A DNA stretch of 64,000 nt from Hypholoma sublateritium FD-334 SS-4 (Eukaryota; Basidiomycota; Agaricomycetes; Agaricales; Strophariaceae), in NCBI GenBank assembly GCA_000827495.1, contig KN817520.1, positions 133,979 to 197,978 of the forward strand, written 5' to 3'. Positions 1 to 10,500 of this stretch are shown piece by piece (positions within the stretch are counted from its first letter, which is position 1; each line of letters starts with the position of its first letter). The translations under genes and the position numbers were made by a program. A model generated the notes under the pieces. It did no database searches and had not been told where the DNA came from. It saw nothing but the letters and a program-made list of their open reading frames with translations.

Positions 1-606
1 CTCGGTCAAGAACGACTCCGTCGCCTTATGAGGATTGAGGATAGCGCGTTGTGCGCGGCGAATGCGCTCTTCCACTTTGGATTTGTCGAATATGACGTCC
101 CCGAATTGTTCGTTCCGCGCCTGTCCCAGCGGAATCCCCGCGGCATCCATCGTGAGTCGCAATGAGACGATGCATTGCCATGGTGCAGTGGTCCGTGCCA
201 GTCTACACTCCGTTGGGCACCTGCGAGAGGTGTGAAAACGCAATTCGCGAACGGTTGCAAATGCTAATGCTTACCGAGTGCAGGTGCCGGATTCGCGGGG
301 GAGGGTGATTCCTGAGATGGCCTCGATGAGCGAGGACTTCCCTGCGCTTTGATTGCCAATGACGGCAATTTGGGGGAGGTCAATGTCGACTTGCACGCTA
401 CGAAACTCAACAAATCAGCCATGGCCACCTCACGCGCGGCTAAAATAAGGCTAAAAGGCCTACCCAGTGCTGTGCAACCTGTTCATGATATCCAGCTTTC
501 GACGAATTTGATGATGCAGCTTGGGATTCGATAATCCAATGCCCGAATCCGAGTCGCTACATGACTCTGAGTCGTCAGAGGAGGAAGACGGTGTGATGCG
601 AGGCAT
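1..606 (-). CDS. Dynamin-like GTPase, paralog 1 (N-terminal part, cut by window edge)
   Basis: Seen: three exons on the minus strand, 606-464, 397-275 and 220 to the window edge, joined by GT..AG introns without breaking the frame. The start at 606 gives a Ser/Asp-rich N-terminus, then the G-domain P-loop GNQSAGKS, the G2 region SGTCTRCPTECR, and the helix [14 protein letters not shown]. Known: dynamin-superfamily GTPases oligomerise on membranes and drive fission or fusion. Inference: a paralog of the complete gene at 1328-4294, with introns in the same places. The visible part is intact; the rest lies outside the window, so whether the whole gene is functional cannot be judged. Confidence 0.88.
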
Positions 607-1327
607 TGCTGTCGTGGTTCGAGCCAAGGCTAAATCAAGCGCGGCAGTTTAAAACTACAGCTCCAAATAGTATTTGGCCGCGCGCGGTGACCCTGAGATT
701 GCCCTGAAATTTCGAAGTTTGCTCATCTGCTTCCAACATGTCTTTTCAAATTTACTTATTTACAATCTTCCAACTCCGAAACGCGTATTTGACAGTAAAA
801 TAAAGCCAACAAGCACCGACAACGCGTGCTATGTAATTAACCATTACTGGGAGCAATTTTCAAACAACGCGTCAGGTCACAAATCGGTCACAAATCGGTC
901 ACCATGTCGGAGCTTCAATAAGTTAAAACGGAGAAACAGCAAAGCCCGGCAAAGTCAAAAGGAGCTGGTCTGCGAACTTGAGAAACCATCGCGAAGGCTT
1001 ACCATCCTATTCCGACAAATATATTTAACAAATTAAGTATCGAGCATGACCGCTTCACAAAACCGGTCGCAGGGTAATTTTATATCGACTCTGGATGTCT
1101 TGGATAAAATCTGAATGTCACGGTAGCGGTGATTTGAGCGATACTTGTCTAAGTCGCACTGCAGTTTATCCGAGTCTGAAAAAATAGATTGGCAACTAAA
1201 AATGCAGATATAACAAACACCGGAGGCTCATGTACAGTTTACAATTGTGGAGGAGTGAGCATCAAGTGTTACTTGAAGGAAAATAGCAGGGAACTCCGAA
1301 CATCTTTGAGAGCGGCACCAGGAAATA
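607..1327. other. Intergenic, dynamin paralogs 1 and 2
   Basis: About 720 bases between the start of paralog 1 and the stop of paralog 2. It holds a short tandem repeat of the 11-mer acaaatcggtc near 887-905. I see no supported coding exon; it should contain the promoter of paralog 1 and the 3' end of paralog 2. Confidence 0.6.
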
Positions 1328-4294
1328 CTAAGCAAACTCAGTCAGCAGCTCGAGCTCCCCAGCTTCCAGCCGCTCGAGCTTATGAGTGAGCTCCGCCCGG
1401 CGATCCGCAACCTTGCGATTCTCTTGGGCGAACTCCTTGCATATAGCATCGCCGTTCGCGCCGTTGATCCCCAGGCTCGAGTACAGCACTGGGAGCAAAT
1501 TGCGCTCAACCCCGCGCACGAGCTCCACGTCGACCGCCAGGGGGACGTTGTCCGCGAAGCGCTTGTACGCGACTACCATCACAAAAAAAAACACATCAGC
1601 CACGGTTCAGATGTGCATACGCGAAAAGAAGAGCGTGCCTTGGAAATACGCGCGCACATCGGCCATGATCGCGAGCGCAGGCTCCATGCCGTCCGCTGGG
1701 AGGAGCTTTGGGAGGTCGCCCTCGGTGACGCCCTCCATCCCCATCTCCGCCAACCCTGAGAGCACCTTCTTCACCGCGTCTTGCCTCTGAATTGAGGCTG
1801 CAGCAGCCGGGAGCTTGGTCGCCTGGAAGGCAGGCGCGGAAGGCACTGTGGCGCAGAGCGCCACGGCCGGGGATACGGTGGCGCCAACGGAGGCGCCAGC
1901 TGCGGCGGCTGGCTTCCCGGGCGTCGCCGTCGGGCCAAATGTGAAAGGTAAGGGGAGAGTCAGCGCCGGCGCCGCGACGTTGGGCTTAGGGAACTGTCTC
2001 TGCGTCTGCTTGTCACGCGCGTCTTTATAGTGCGCGAGGAATTTCTCCCGGTAGTCGGCTAGGTAATGCGTGTTCAACGTGAACGGCGCATCTTCGAGAC
2101 GCATGAGCCACTTGATGCGCTCCTCCGCGCGCTCGAGGCACTCTTTGATGTGTTGCTGGATGATGCCCCTGGGTTTGACTTGCACATCAGTAACGGTAGT
2201 GGGACTCGGAGCAAGAGAATACGCACTGAACTCGATGTTCAAGTCTGCCTTGACCGAACTGCGCGAAATGCTTGGTGACTAGGCCCTTCATATGGGCAGA
2301 TATTATCGCATAAACGTGCTGACACAGCGCCCCCGACGGTGCCTCCCACTGTTTGATGGTGTGGTCGATGAATGTCTTCTGCACCAAGAACGGATAATGC
2401 CCAGGCAGTTCGCGAGTGCGGGCCCTACGCAAATATGAGGTTACGACAAGGCACGTTCCAAAACATGCAAACATACTGTTGCGCACGCCGAAGCACTTCG
2501 TCAATGTAGATCTCCCGGACCTTTCCCGAATGCACCACCCCACTCCTATCCGTATCGTAATACTCACCCTCCTCCTCTTTGAGAAAGAAAGGCGCATTGA
2601 TCCGGCCGGTAATGGAAGTGCTCTCGAACGGCACAAAGCACGGCGCCGTTACGCGTATAGCCCGCTTGAACTTTTCCTGCTCCGGGCGGATGGCTTGGAT
2701 AAGACCGGGTTTGGTGGCGGAGCCGACGCCGTCGGGGACACCTTGGATCTGCAGCGAGGCGGCTTGCACAAATGTGTGCAAGAGGGTGAGAATGTCGCTT
2801 CGGGGGTCACTTGTGGGCGGGGAGGGGAGAGTTGCTATCGATCCGCGGATTTCTTCGATGGAGCGTTGGAGCTCTTTCGAGATTTGGGGGACCCTTATTG
2901 ACAGCGCATGAAGTTCGAGTGAACGAGGAGGGAAAGAATGACACACCTTGTAGCAATCAGCTCCGAGAGGATGTCAGTAAGCCGCTGCACCAAGTTACTC
3001 GTCCCGAGATACTTGGAATAGCTTTCCCCGATATCAGACCACGGCGCTGTGGACGCAAAGAAGTTGACTTCGCTTTGCCTCGCCTGAGCCCAAGTAATTT
3101 TTTCACTGAGGTCGAAAGTGGATGGTTGCTTCACGCAGAACCAATTGTTCTCGAGCGTCTCCTTCTCGTTGCGAATGAAAGGAATCCAGAAGGGCTCGTC
3201 GCCGAGAGGAATGCGATCCGGCTTCGTTAAAACACCTGCCGCCCATCAAGTCAATACATCGCATGTAAGGATTTAAGTGTTAGGCGTACCGATGGTGCGT
3301 ATGCCTTGCGGGTCGTGTACTTTGACCAACCTATGGGCGCCCTGATTTTCGAAGTCGGCTATGGACCAATTGATTAGCTCGACCATAAGTGCAGAACGGC
3401 TTACTTACTCTCGCAAGCGACAGTCAACAAAATGATGCAGCTGGGTTTCTTGATATACGACGTGACCAAATTCTCGACAATAGAAATAGCCCCGTCGCTC
3501 CCACCGCGGCTGCTGCTGACGCTGGCGATCAGGCCTGAAAGGCGTCATTTAACGCAAATACAGCGAAAACCATAGAGCATACCTGGAAGATCACAGAACG
3601 ACAGGTCTGCGACGTCCGGTCCACTAATGTGCAGCGTAATGCAATTGACAGAAAAATCCAGGTCGGGTTTCTTGTCTGACTCCGGGAGCGTCAAGAACGT
3701 CTGGGCAGGTATGCGTGGGTTGAGGATGGCGCGCTGCGCACGCCGGATGCGCTCCTCGACCTGCGCCTTGTCGATTATGGTGTCCCCGAACTTCTCGGTG
3801 CGCGCTTGTCCGAGTAGCTGGCCATCAGCGCCCACGGTGAGGCGCAGAGACACGATACACTGCCACGGCGCGTCGGAGCGCATCAGTCTGCATTCCGTCG
3901 GGCACCTACACACGCGATATATCTGAGCAAACGCAGCTCGGTGAGCACAAGCAAACAAACGCACCTAGTACAAGTGCCGGACTGGCGCGGCAGAGTGATG
4001 CCCGATATAGCCTCAATTAGAGAGGACTTCCCGGCACTTTGGTTGCCAATGACTGCGATTTGTGGCAGGTCTATGTCGATCTGCACGCTGTAGAAGTCGA
4101 CATGATCAACACGTCCATCTCGCGCACGGAGTTCCAAGAACGTACCCTGTGTTGTACAGCCTGTTCATCACGTCAAGCATGCGCCGGACTTGGGAATTCA
4201 TGTGCGGGTCGGACATGCCGACGCCGTTCACCGAGTCGCAGTCGCTGGTGAACTCGTCGGACGAGACAGATTCAGGTGGGGTGGCGCGGGACAT
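1328..4294 (-). CDS. Dynamin-like GTPase, paralog 2 (complete, 10 exons)
   Basis: Seen: exons 4294-4146, 4087-3965, 3905-3583, 3534-3409, 3358-3290, 3235-2947, 2893-2477, 2424-2227, 2168-1639 and 1572-1328 sum to an 822-residue protein. G-domain motifs are present: P-loop GNQSAGKS (about residue 60), SGTCTR (G2), DLPG (about 195) and TKPD (about 267). A helical middle/stalk region and a C-terminal GTPase effector domain (YKRFADNVPLAVDVEL onwards) follow. An Ala/Pro-rich linker, longer than in paralog 3, precedes the effector domain. There is no recognisable PH domain, as in Vps1/Mx-like dynamins. The last intron appears to use a GC donor. Inference: membrane-remodelling GTPase; the target membrane is unknown. 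Confidence 0.93.
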
Positions 4295-4662
4295 TGGTAG
4301 TCAGGTCGAGGTAACTTTGGTAGGTGTAGTGGGAGTTCTGCGTCTTATTTTATAGACATTATCACCTTTGTTTCCTATGACAACACGACCCTTTCTGTGG
4401 CACCAGGTGCACAAAGTGTCGGCGGTGGCGGCAGTGTCTTCAATTGTTATGAAAGACCCCCCATCAGGAGTCTGGCGAATCCTAAGTATCCATGGGCCAT
4501 GGGTGAGGACAAACGCACCTTGCAATCGAATGAATCAGCGACCGGCCGTCGGCAGGTCGAAAACTCACACACGCTTCGGAGTCGGGAAAAGCCTAATTTC
4601 TTGACAGGGACGCCGCACGCGGGCGTCAAGTGTTCTTTTTTTTGCGTTCACTTCGTCCCGCT
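4295..4662. promoter_or_regulatory. Shared upstream region of divergent genes
   Basis: A 368-base gap between the start of dynamin paralog 2 (minus) and the start of the coiled-coil gene (plus). It must carry both promoters. No clear TATA box or coding exon was identified. Confidence 0.45.
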
Positions 4663-5700
4663 ATGTCGTCCTCCAAATGGACAAAAGCACCTTTTACCCG
4701 TTTCCGGCTACAAGCAGAGGAAAGTGCTGCAGAGAAACTCGCGCGTGCGCAAGAGAATATAAAACAGGCGAAGGCCGAGGCGGAGCGGTCTCGCCAGGCA
4801 TTGATTGCCGAGGCGGAGCGATTGGGCCAGGAGAAAGTGACTGCCATACTGGAGGAAGAAAGGCAGCTCCAAGAGGAAATCGAGAAAGCTCAAAAAGCAG
4901 AGGAGGAGGCGACAAGAAAGAGGATAGAGGCCGAGGAGGAAAAGAAGAAAGCGGACGCAAAAAAGAAAGCAGACGCAAAGGAAAGAAAGGCTGAAGAAAT
5001 AAAGAAGAAAAAGGAGAAGGAAGTTGTGGCGACCGAAAATCAAACCATTCATGTCAGAGGAAAGGCGCGTACGGCGGATAAACCATATAACGATAAAGAG
5101 GACGAGGAAGGGCTCACAAGGCAGGAAGTCGAACAGCTTTTCCTGGGTAAGTGAGTGTTATCTGAAAAGGTTCAGATTAACTCATAAAATGCAGAGACAA
5201 AATCCTCAAAGTCGAAGAAGAACACAGCCGATATCACCAACGACACTGGCAAGAACATCGCCCAGAAAATCGGTAACGAGATTGTGGAAGGTGGCAGTCT
5301 CTACCCTTCGTGCACAGCGTGTAACAAGGCCGAGCAGGTGTGCCAATGGAAGATGTCCGTCATTCATCTTCGTCTTTCCGGCTATCCCAACAAGGCAAAG
5401 AATTGCGAAGACTGTATTCGAAAACAGATCGCGTGTCATTTCATCTGGGAGCAGGACAGACCTCCGATGAAGCGACACGCGGAAGAGTCTCCCAACTCAG
5501 AATCATCGAAACGAGTCAAGCTCGACTGCCCAGAACTTGTCTCCTGTATGGAAAGCATGAGCAAGAGCATTGAAGCTCTGACAAAGCTGGCTGCAGCTCA
5601 GGCTCTCGATCTCGATACAAGCATGAGGGATCGGCAGGAAGCTTTGCAGTCCATCCGAGATTCACTTGAAGGACTTCACCAGACAGCCAATATAATTTAG
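4663..5700 (+). CDS. Coiled-coil protein with C-terminal Zn2Cys6-like cysteine cluster
   Basis: Seen: two exons, 4663-5146 and 5195-5700, with a GTAAGT..AG intron. The start is the ATG beginning MSSSKWTK; an upstream in-frame ATG at 4630 is possible but adds only a Phe/Leu/Arg-rich leader. The first half is an Ala/Glu/Lys-rich coiled coil. The second half has CxxCx6C (CTACNKAEQVC), a 20-residue spacer, then CxxCx6C (CEDCIRKQIAC), followed by a basic KRHAEESPNSESSKR stretch and a short C-terminal helix. Known: fungal Zn(II)2Cys6 factors bind two zinc ions with six cysteines, but their central spacer is usually shorter and the cluster usually N-terminal. Inference: nuclear DNA-binding or zinc-binding protein; function not known. 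Confidence 0.75.
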
Positions 5701-6227
5701 GCGTCTCTTTGTTCTTGCTTAGTCTTCACGAAATAATTTCCCCTTAGCCTGTGTCCTGATGATTTTATACATATTCTTGCAATTTTTTGCCGCCAATACT
5801 TGCTGAAGCGAAAGTCCGATGTAGTAAAGACGTGTGTTCTGATCTGTAAATTTCAACTGACATAGAATAAAACGAACAATGAAATTGACTAACAGTATGA
5901 AAATGATTCTAGTAGTTTGTTCCTGCCACTTGAAAAGGAGCCATGAACTCGGGAATATACTTGCGCGTAGCCGAATTCAAAGCACAGAAACCGTCATTTT
6001 GAGGCTCCCAAAGAGGCATATTGGCCTGCCTTTGTGTCAGACTTGGGATACTGAAAGGCATGGTCTGCACGGACAGTCAACCTGATTAGCCGCTGAACGC
6101 TGCAAGCTCGAGCCAGAATAGAAAGAATTGAATTAGGATATGCAAGCAATGAAAACAACACTCAAAGGTGATCAAAATATCTGCAAGAAAGGCGTACGCA
6201 CGAGAATGTGCCCCGACAAAAACCGCC
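5701..6227. other. Intergenic, convergent 3' ends
   Basis: Region between the coiled-coil gene and the convergently transcribed CTK3 gene. AT-rich with short ORFs only; no supported gene. Confidence 0.5.
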
Positions 6228-7180
6228 TCAAGCCTTCCGCGTCCGCTCCCCCACCCGCACCTCGTCGTCCCGAAACGCAAGCTCCGCTTCCTCCGCAATC
6301 GCCTCCTCGTCATCCTCGTTCCAATCGCTCGTTGTCTCCCAGTCATTATCAAACTCAATGTCCAGCGCACACTCCTCTGCGTCGCCCAGGGGGTAGAAGC
6401 ACGCGAGCTGCGGCGGCTGGGGCGCCGTGCTGCTGTGCAACGCCGGCTGCACCCAGCGGCGCTCGCGCAGGCGTTTGTGCCGCTCGCGATCCTGCTCGAT
6501 GCGTTTGTTTACTTCCGCACGCGGAAGTGCCTGGTGCGGCGACTTCGTCGGGGTGGAGGCGGCGACGGGTGCGGGGACGGGCCGGGAGTTGAGGGTGGAG
6601 AGGACGTCGTCGATTCTTTGGGGGTCGACATAGCGCTTCGTGCGCCAGTTTTCGAGGATCTGGGAACATCGNAGGTGAGTTGGTGTCTGGAAAAGGTGGG
6701 GACGACGCACCTGCTTCNCGCTGACGAGGTTCGGCAGACCCTGCTTNCCGTCTGGGACGATGGACTCGACGATCCGGTTCAGATCGCGCGATACGAATTG
6801 GACATAGAGCCCATTCGCATTCGCCAAGAGCGACCGCTCCGACTTGGAATGCGACTTGACCATGAGCGAAGTCTCGCACAGCGAGTCGAGGAAATACAGG
6901 ACGTTAATCCGCGAATTGATGGATCCCTGTGCGCGGTCAGCCCGTGCCGCCTCGTCGTCGTCAGCGTCACGATCACCTTCTGCGTTTCTTCGAGTATACA
7001 GTCCCAGATGTCCTCGCCACAGGGAGGGAAATGCTTGATGGCGAAGCTGACGACCTTTTGGATGGACTGCTGCGAGCTAGGGCACGTTTAGAGTGAGGCC
7101 GCGTAGAGACTGTAGATTACTGACGCGCTTAGCCGACGAAGAATCTCGATGAACTGCATCCTTACTTCGAAAGGATCCAT
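6228..7180 (-). CDS. CTK3: CTD kinase I subunit gamma (CTK3-like)
   Basis: Seen: exons 7180-7121, 7069-6977, 6926-6711 and 6659-6228, 266 residues. The N-terminal half (MDPFEVRMQFIEILRRL, then IKHFPPCGEDIWDCI and INVLYFLDSLCETS) matches the CTK3 N-terminal domain, a CID-like helical fold. The segment beginning ILENWRTKRYVDP matches the CTK3 C-terminal domain, with an acidic tail. Known: the Ctk1-Ctk2-Ctk3 complex phosphorylates Ser2 of the RNA polymerase II C-terminal domain; Ctk3 is a non-catalytic subunit needed for activity. Three undetermined bases (6672, 6718, 6747) fall in or near the gene; those in exons do not interrupt the frame. Divergent from UTP20 with 396 bases between starts. 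Confidence 0.88.
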
Positions 7181-7576
7181 TTTGTCAGAAGATTGGCTTT
7201 GGATTGGCTTCAAGTAAATGTTTTTGCGGCATCCAAGCCAAAGCCAAGCCACACAGTCGGTGTAGACGGGCGTGCCGAGTGCGTATTATTTGCCATTAAT
7301 TGGCAACGGCTTCTGAAATTTCATATTTCGCTAATTACATTTACTCTCAGTTCAACGCACATCTGTTGCTTTGCTTTCGTTTTTCTCAGTTTTTTAGTGC
7401 TTCAGTGGAGAATACTCCAGGAAATTGTTCAGGTGCGACTAAAATCACGGCATCGTCAAATTTCGTCTGACAGAGTCAGAACTGCAGTTGGACAATTCAA
7501 CGACTTGAGGTTGAGCCCAAGTTGAGCTCCCAAATAATCGACTAGAACGAAGAAAAGCATAGGAACAACGGAAATA
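7181..7576. promoter_or_regulatory. Bidirectional promoter region, CTK3 / UTP20
   Basis: A 396-base gap between the divergent starts of CTK3 and UTP20, so both promoters must lie here. The UTP20-proximal part has pyrimidine-rich tracts (for example near 7330-7390). No TATA box was assigned. Confidence 0.5.
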
Positions 7577-10500
7577 ATGGATTCAGACGGCATGGATATC
7601 GATGATTCGACAGTGTTCGTTCCTCGACTGAAACGCTTCAAGGTACCTGTTCATCTTAGTTCCTTCTACCGCGCGATCTCATTTTTCTGCAGCATCAATC
7701 TTACCAACAAACGCTGAAGGAAGTCCATCTACCAACCGCCTTCCAGCAATCACATCTGGAGCACGAAGTTGGCGTACGTCTGCATTCNATCTTCTCCTAT
7801 TCATTTTCTAACGGGCCCCAGGACAATGATTCGCACTTCCATGAGGCACTCGACCACTGGCGACAACTCAATCTCGCACCCAGCTTCATCGAATTCGCCA
7901 ACAAGGCCGATGGGCTGTCCGCTTCCATGCCGCTGCTGCTGCACAACTGGCGTGAAATTTACGTCTTATGGGAGGCAGCCCTGAGCTGCGCAGATGACGA
8001 AGGACTAAGGGCCCTTCTTGAGTATGTCAATCTGTCACGTCTAAAGACCCTGCTAATTTTATCTTAGCCTACTGCAGAAAATGGTCCATGACCTCCGCAC
8101 GACCGTTGCGCCGGTGTATGGCTCACTACTCGACCGCCTTCTCGCCCTGCTCCCGCGAGCTATATCCGCGCCCGCCCTCACCGCGCTCTTAGAAACGCTG
8201 TCGTCCCTGTTCCGATACCTGCTTATCCCCGCTATCGACAACACCCTACTCGCACANACATGGGAGCGTGTGTGCGCGGTCCTNCCAAAGTGTATGGGAG
8301 AGATTCAGCGCGCAATGGCCGAAGTATGGGNCGCNGTTTTAAGAAGACTAAAGGCTGCACCACGCGAGGAAGCAATGCGGTTATTGGCAGCGAATACAGC
8401 ANTGATAGAGGATGCAAGTGCATGGGCGATTGTCTATGCCTCGAAGGTGCGCCGTTTTTTAAATGAAAATTTACTTTGCTATTAANCGCGTGCCACATTA
8501 GTCCGTTTCGCAAACGCTCCACACCTGCACGCCATCGCTCTACCAAACCTTGATCTCGTATNATCTTTCCGACGCCGAGGACCCGAAGCCAACCTACAAA
8601 CTCATTCGCCGATCGCTGACCGCGCTCATCCACCACGTCAAAGGCGCCGACCAGTTTTCGACCGTCGGCGATGTCATCGTCAATAAATTCATAGCCACGC
8701 AGAAGGCGGCGGATCTGTCCAAGGAAGAAGATATCGAGCGCCTGAGCAGGATGNNGGAAATTGCATCCGTCATCGCCAGCGTCCGCCATGGAACGCGGCT
8801 GACAGACGCACAGAAGGCCGCCCTTTTCGCCGAGCTCGGCGCCATGCAGATCATTCCGTCGATGCACACCACCCTCTTGCGGTACACTTTACCACTGCTG
8901 ATGGCGGGCGACATGTCGTTGTGGCTCGGCCCCGGCCTCAAGTTCCTCCAGCGCATTTGGAATCGCGCGCACATCGAATTCACGCTGAAGCTGCACCTGT
9001 GTCTCGCAGAGGCCGGGTGGCACGGGTGGAAACTGGTCGCAGTGCCTGTACTCTTCAAGTCCACGGTGAAGCCCGAGATTGGGCTGTTGGAAGAGGCCCA
9101 GCAAGGCGCCCTGATCGGGTTTTTGGCGACGCTTATGAACGACCAGAAGTTGGGCAGTATCGCGGAATTGGATCTAGGTTGGAGGAGGAAGATGGAAAAT
9201 ATCGTCGGTGGCCGGTTGACGGGCGGGAAGTGGAAGGAAGGCGACATGGCCTCTGCGGTACGTCTGCGCTCCATATACCTTCACCTCCTTTGTTGCTTAT
9301 TTTTTTCAATCAGCTCATTGAATTGGAGAATCTATTAGCGCTCGCGCCCCTCTGCTCGGATCCTATGGCTCCTTGTATGATCGAAATTGTTAAGTCGTAT
9401 CTCGAGAGTCCCGTCCAAGAAGCGGACAGAAAAGCGGCGGCGCGGATTCTTTCCTTGTCCATGCATGCCATCTCAAAGCGCGAAACGAAGGAATGGGCGG
9501 GTAAGGCCGATCTGGGTATCTGGACAAGAAAGGGCCTCGAAAACTGGGCCTGGTCCCATGAGTTTGTTTCTGGACTCGTTGCCGTCGTTCAGGCCAGGTA
9601 AGCGTCTCCCAACTCTTTTCCAATGAATACTCATAATTATCAAGCCCCACCGCACCGCCAATATCGCTCTCCGAAATCTACGTACCCCTGCATGACGCCT
9701 TCCTCTCCCACTCGCGTCCCGTGCGCCTCGCCGCTCTCCACCTCCTTGACTCGAAGCTCGTGGACCCCGCCCACGACCAGGTCGAGGTGCTGAAGCGCTG
9801 CCTGCAGGGCGAGGAGGTGCCCATCGACATCCAAGGCGTGCGCGAGCGCGTGCTGCGCATTGGGCGCGTCGGGCAGGTCGTCGGCGACGAGAAGGGCGCA
9901 GACCTTTGCGCGCGCTGGCTCATCGCGCAACTCAAGGTCAATTTGCGGCCGCTGTGGTCGCCCGCGGCGGCGGCGCTGGCGTCGCTGGCACAGCGGTTTG
10001 GGGATCTCGTCTGGCGGCTGCTTTTTGAAGAGCTGCAGAAGATGAGCGCGGTGGAACCGATTGGCGCGTCGGAATCGCAGGCGTCAGTGGAGCACGAGCA
10101 GGGGGGCAGCGAAGAGAGCGAGGAGTACGACGGGGAACACGATCCGTGGGAGGAGGAGCGCACCTGGCGTGATCCTAGTTCTCACAAGCTCCGGGGTATT
10201 GTAATTTTATGGGATGATCCGGAAGGAGAGAGAAAGCGCGCGCTAAAGGTATGTGGGTATGCATTCTGTGTGGAGCAGAGTCCTCATTATCGCTCTGTGT
10301 GATTTAGGCAGAGATAGCAGAAGAGCGATTCGATCATCAGTCATACGAGCATCAACTCCTCTCCACGTTGGGCGAGTGCTCTGCGCTGGCCGAGAAGCAC
10401 AATAGGGAGCTTGTACCCTACTTTTTGACGCTGAGCGGACACAGCGACGTGTCCGTCTCGTCGAGTATGCTGCCAAAACCGAAGCTACTGGCTTGGCTAA

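Noticed and set aside
6168..7091. 307-codon plus-strand ORF
   Set aside because: Antisense shadow of CTK3, which has recognisable domains and good splice sites on the minus strand.
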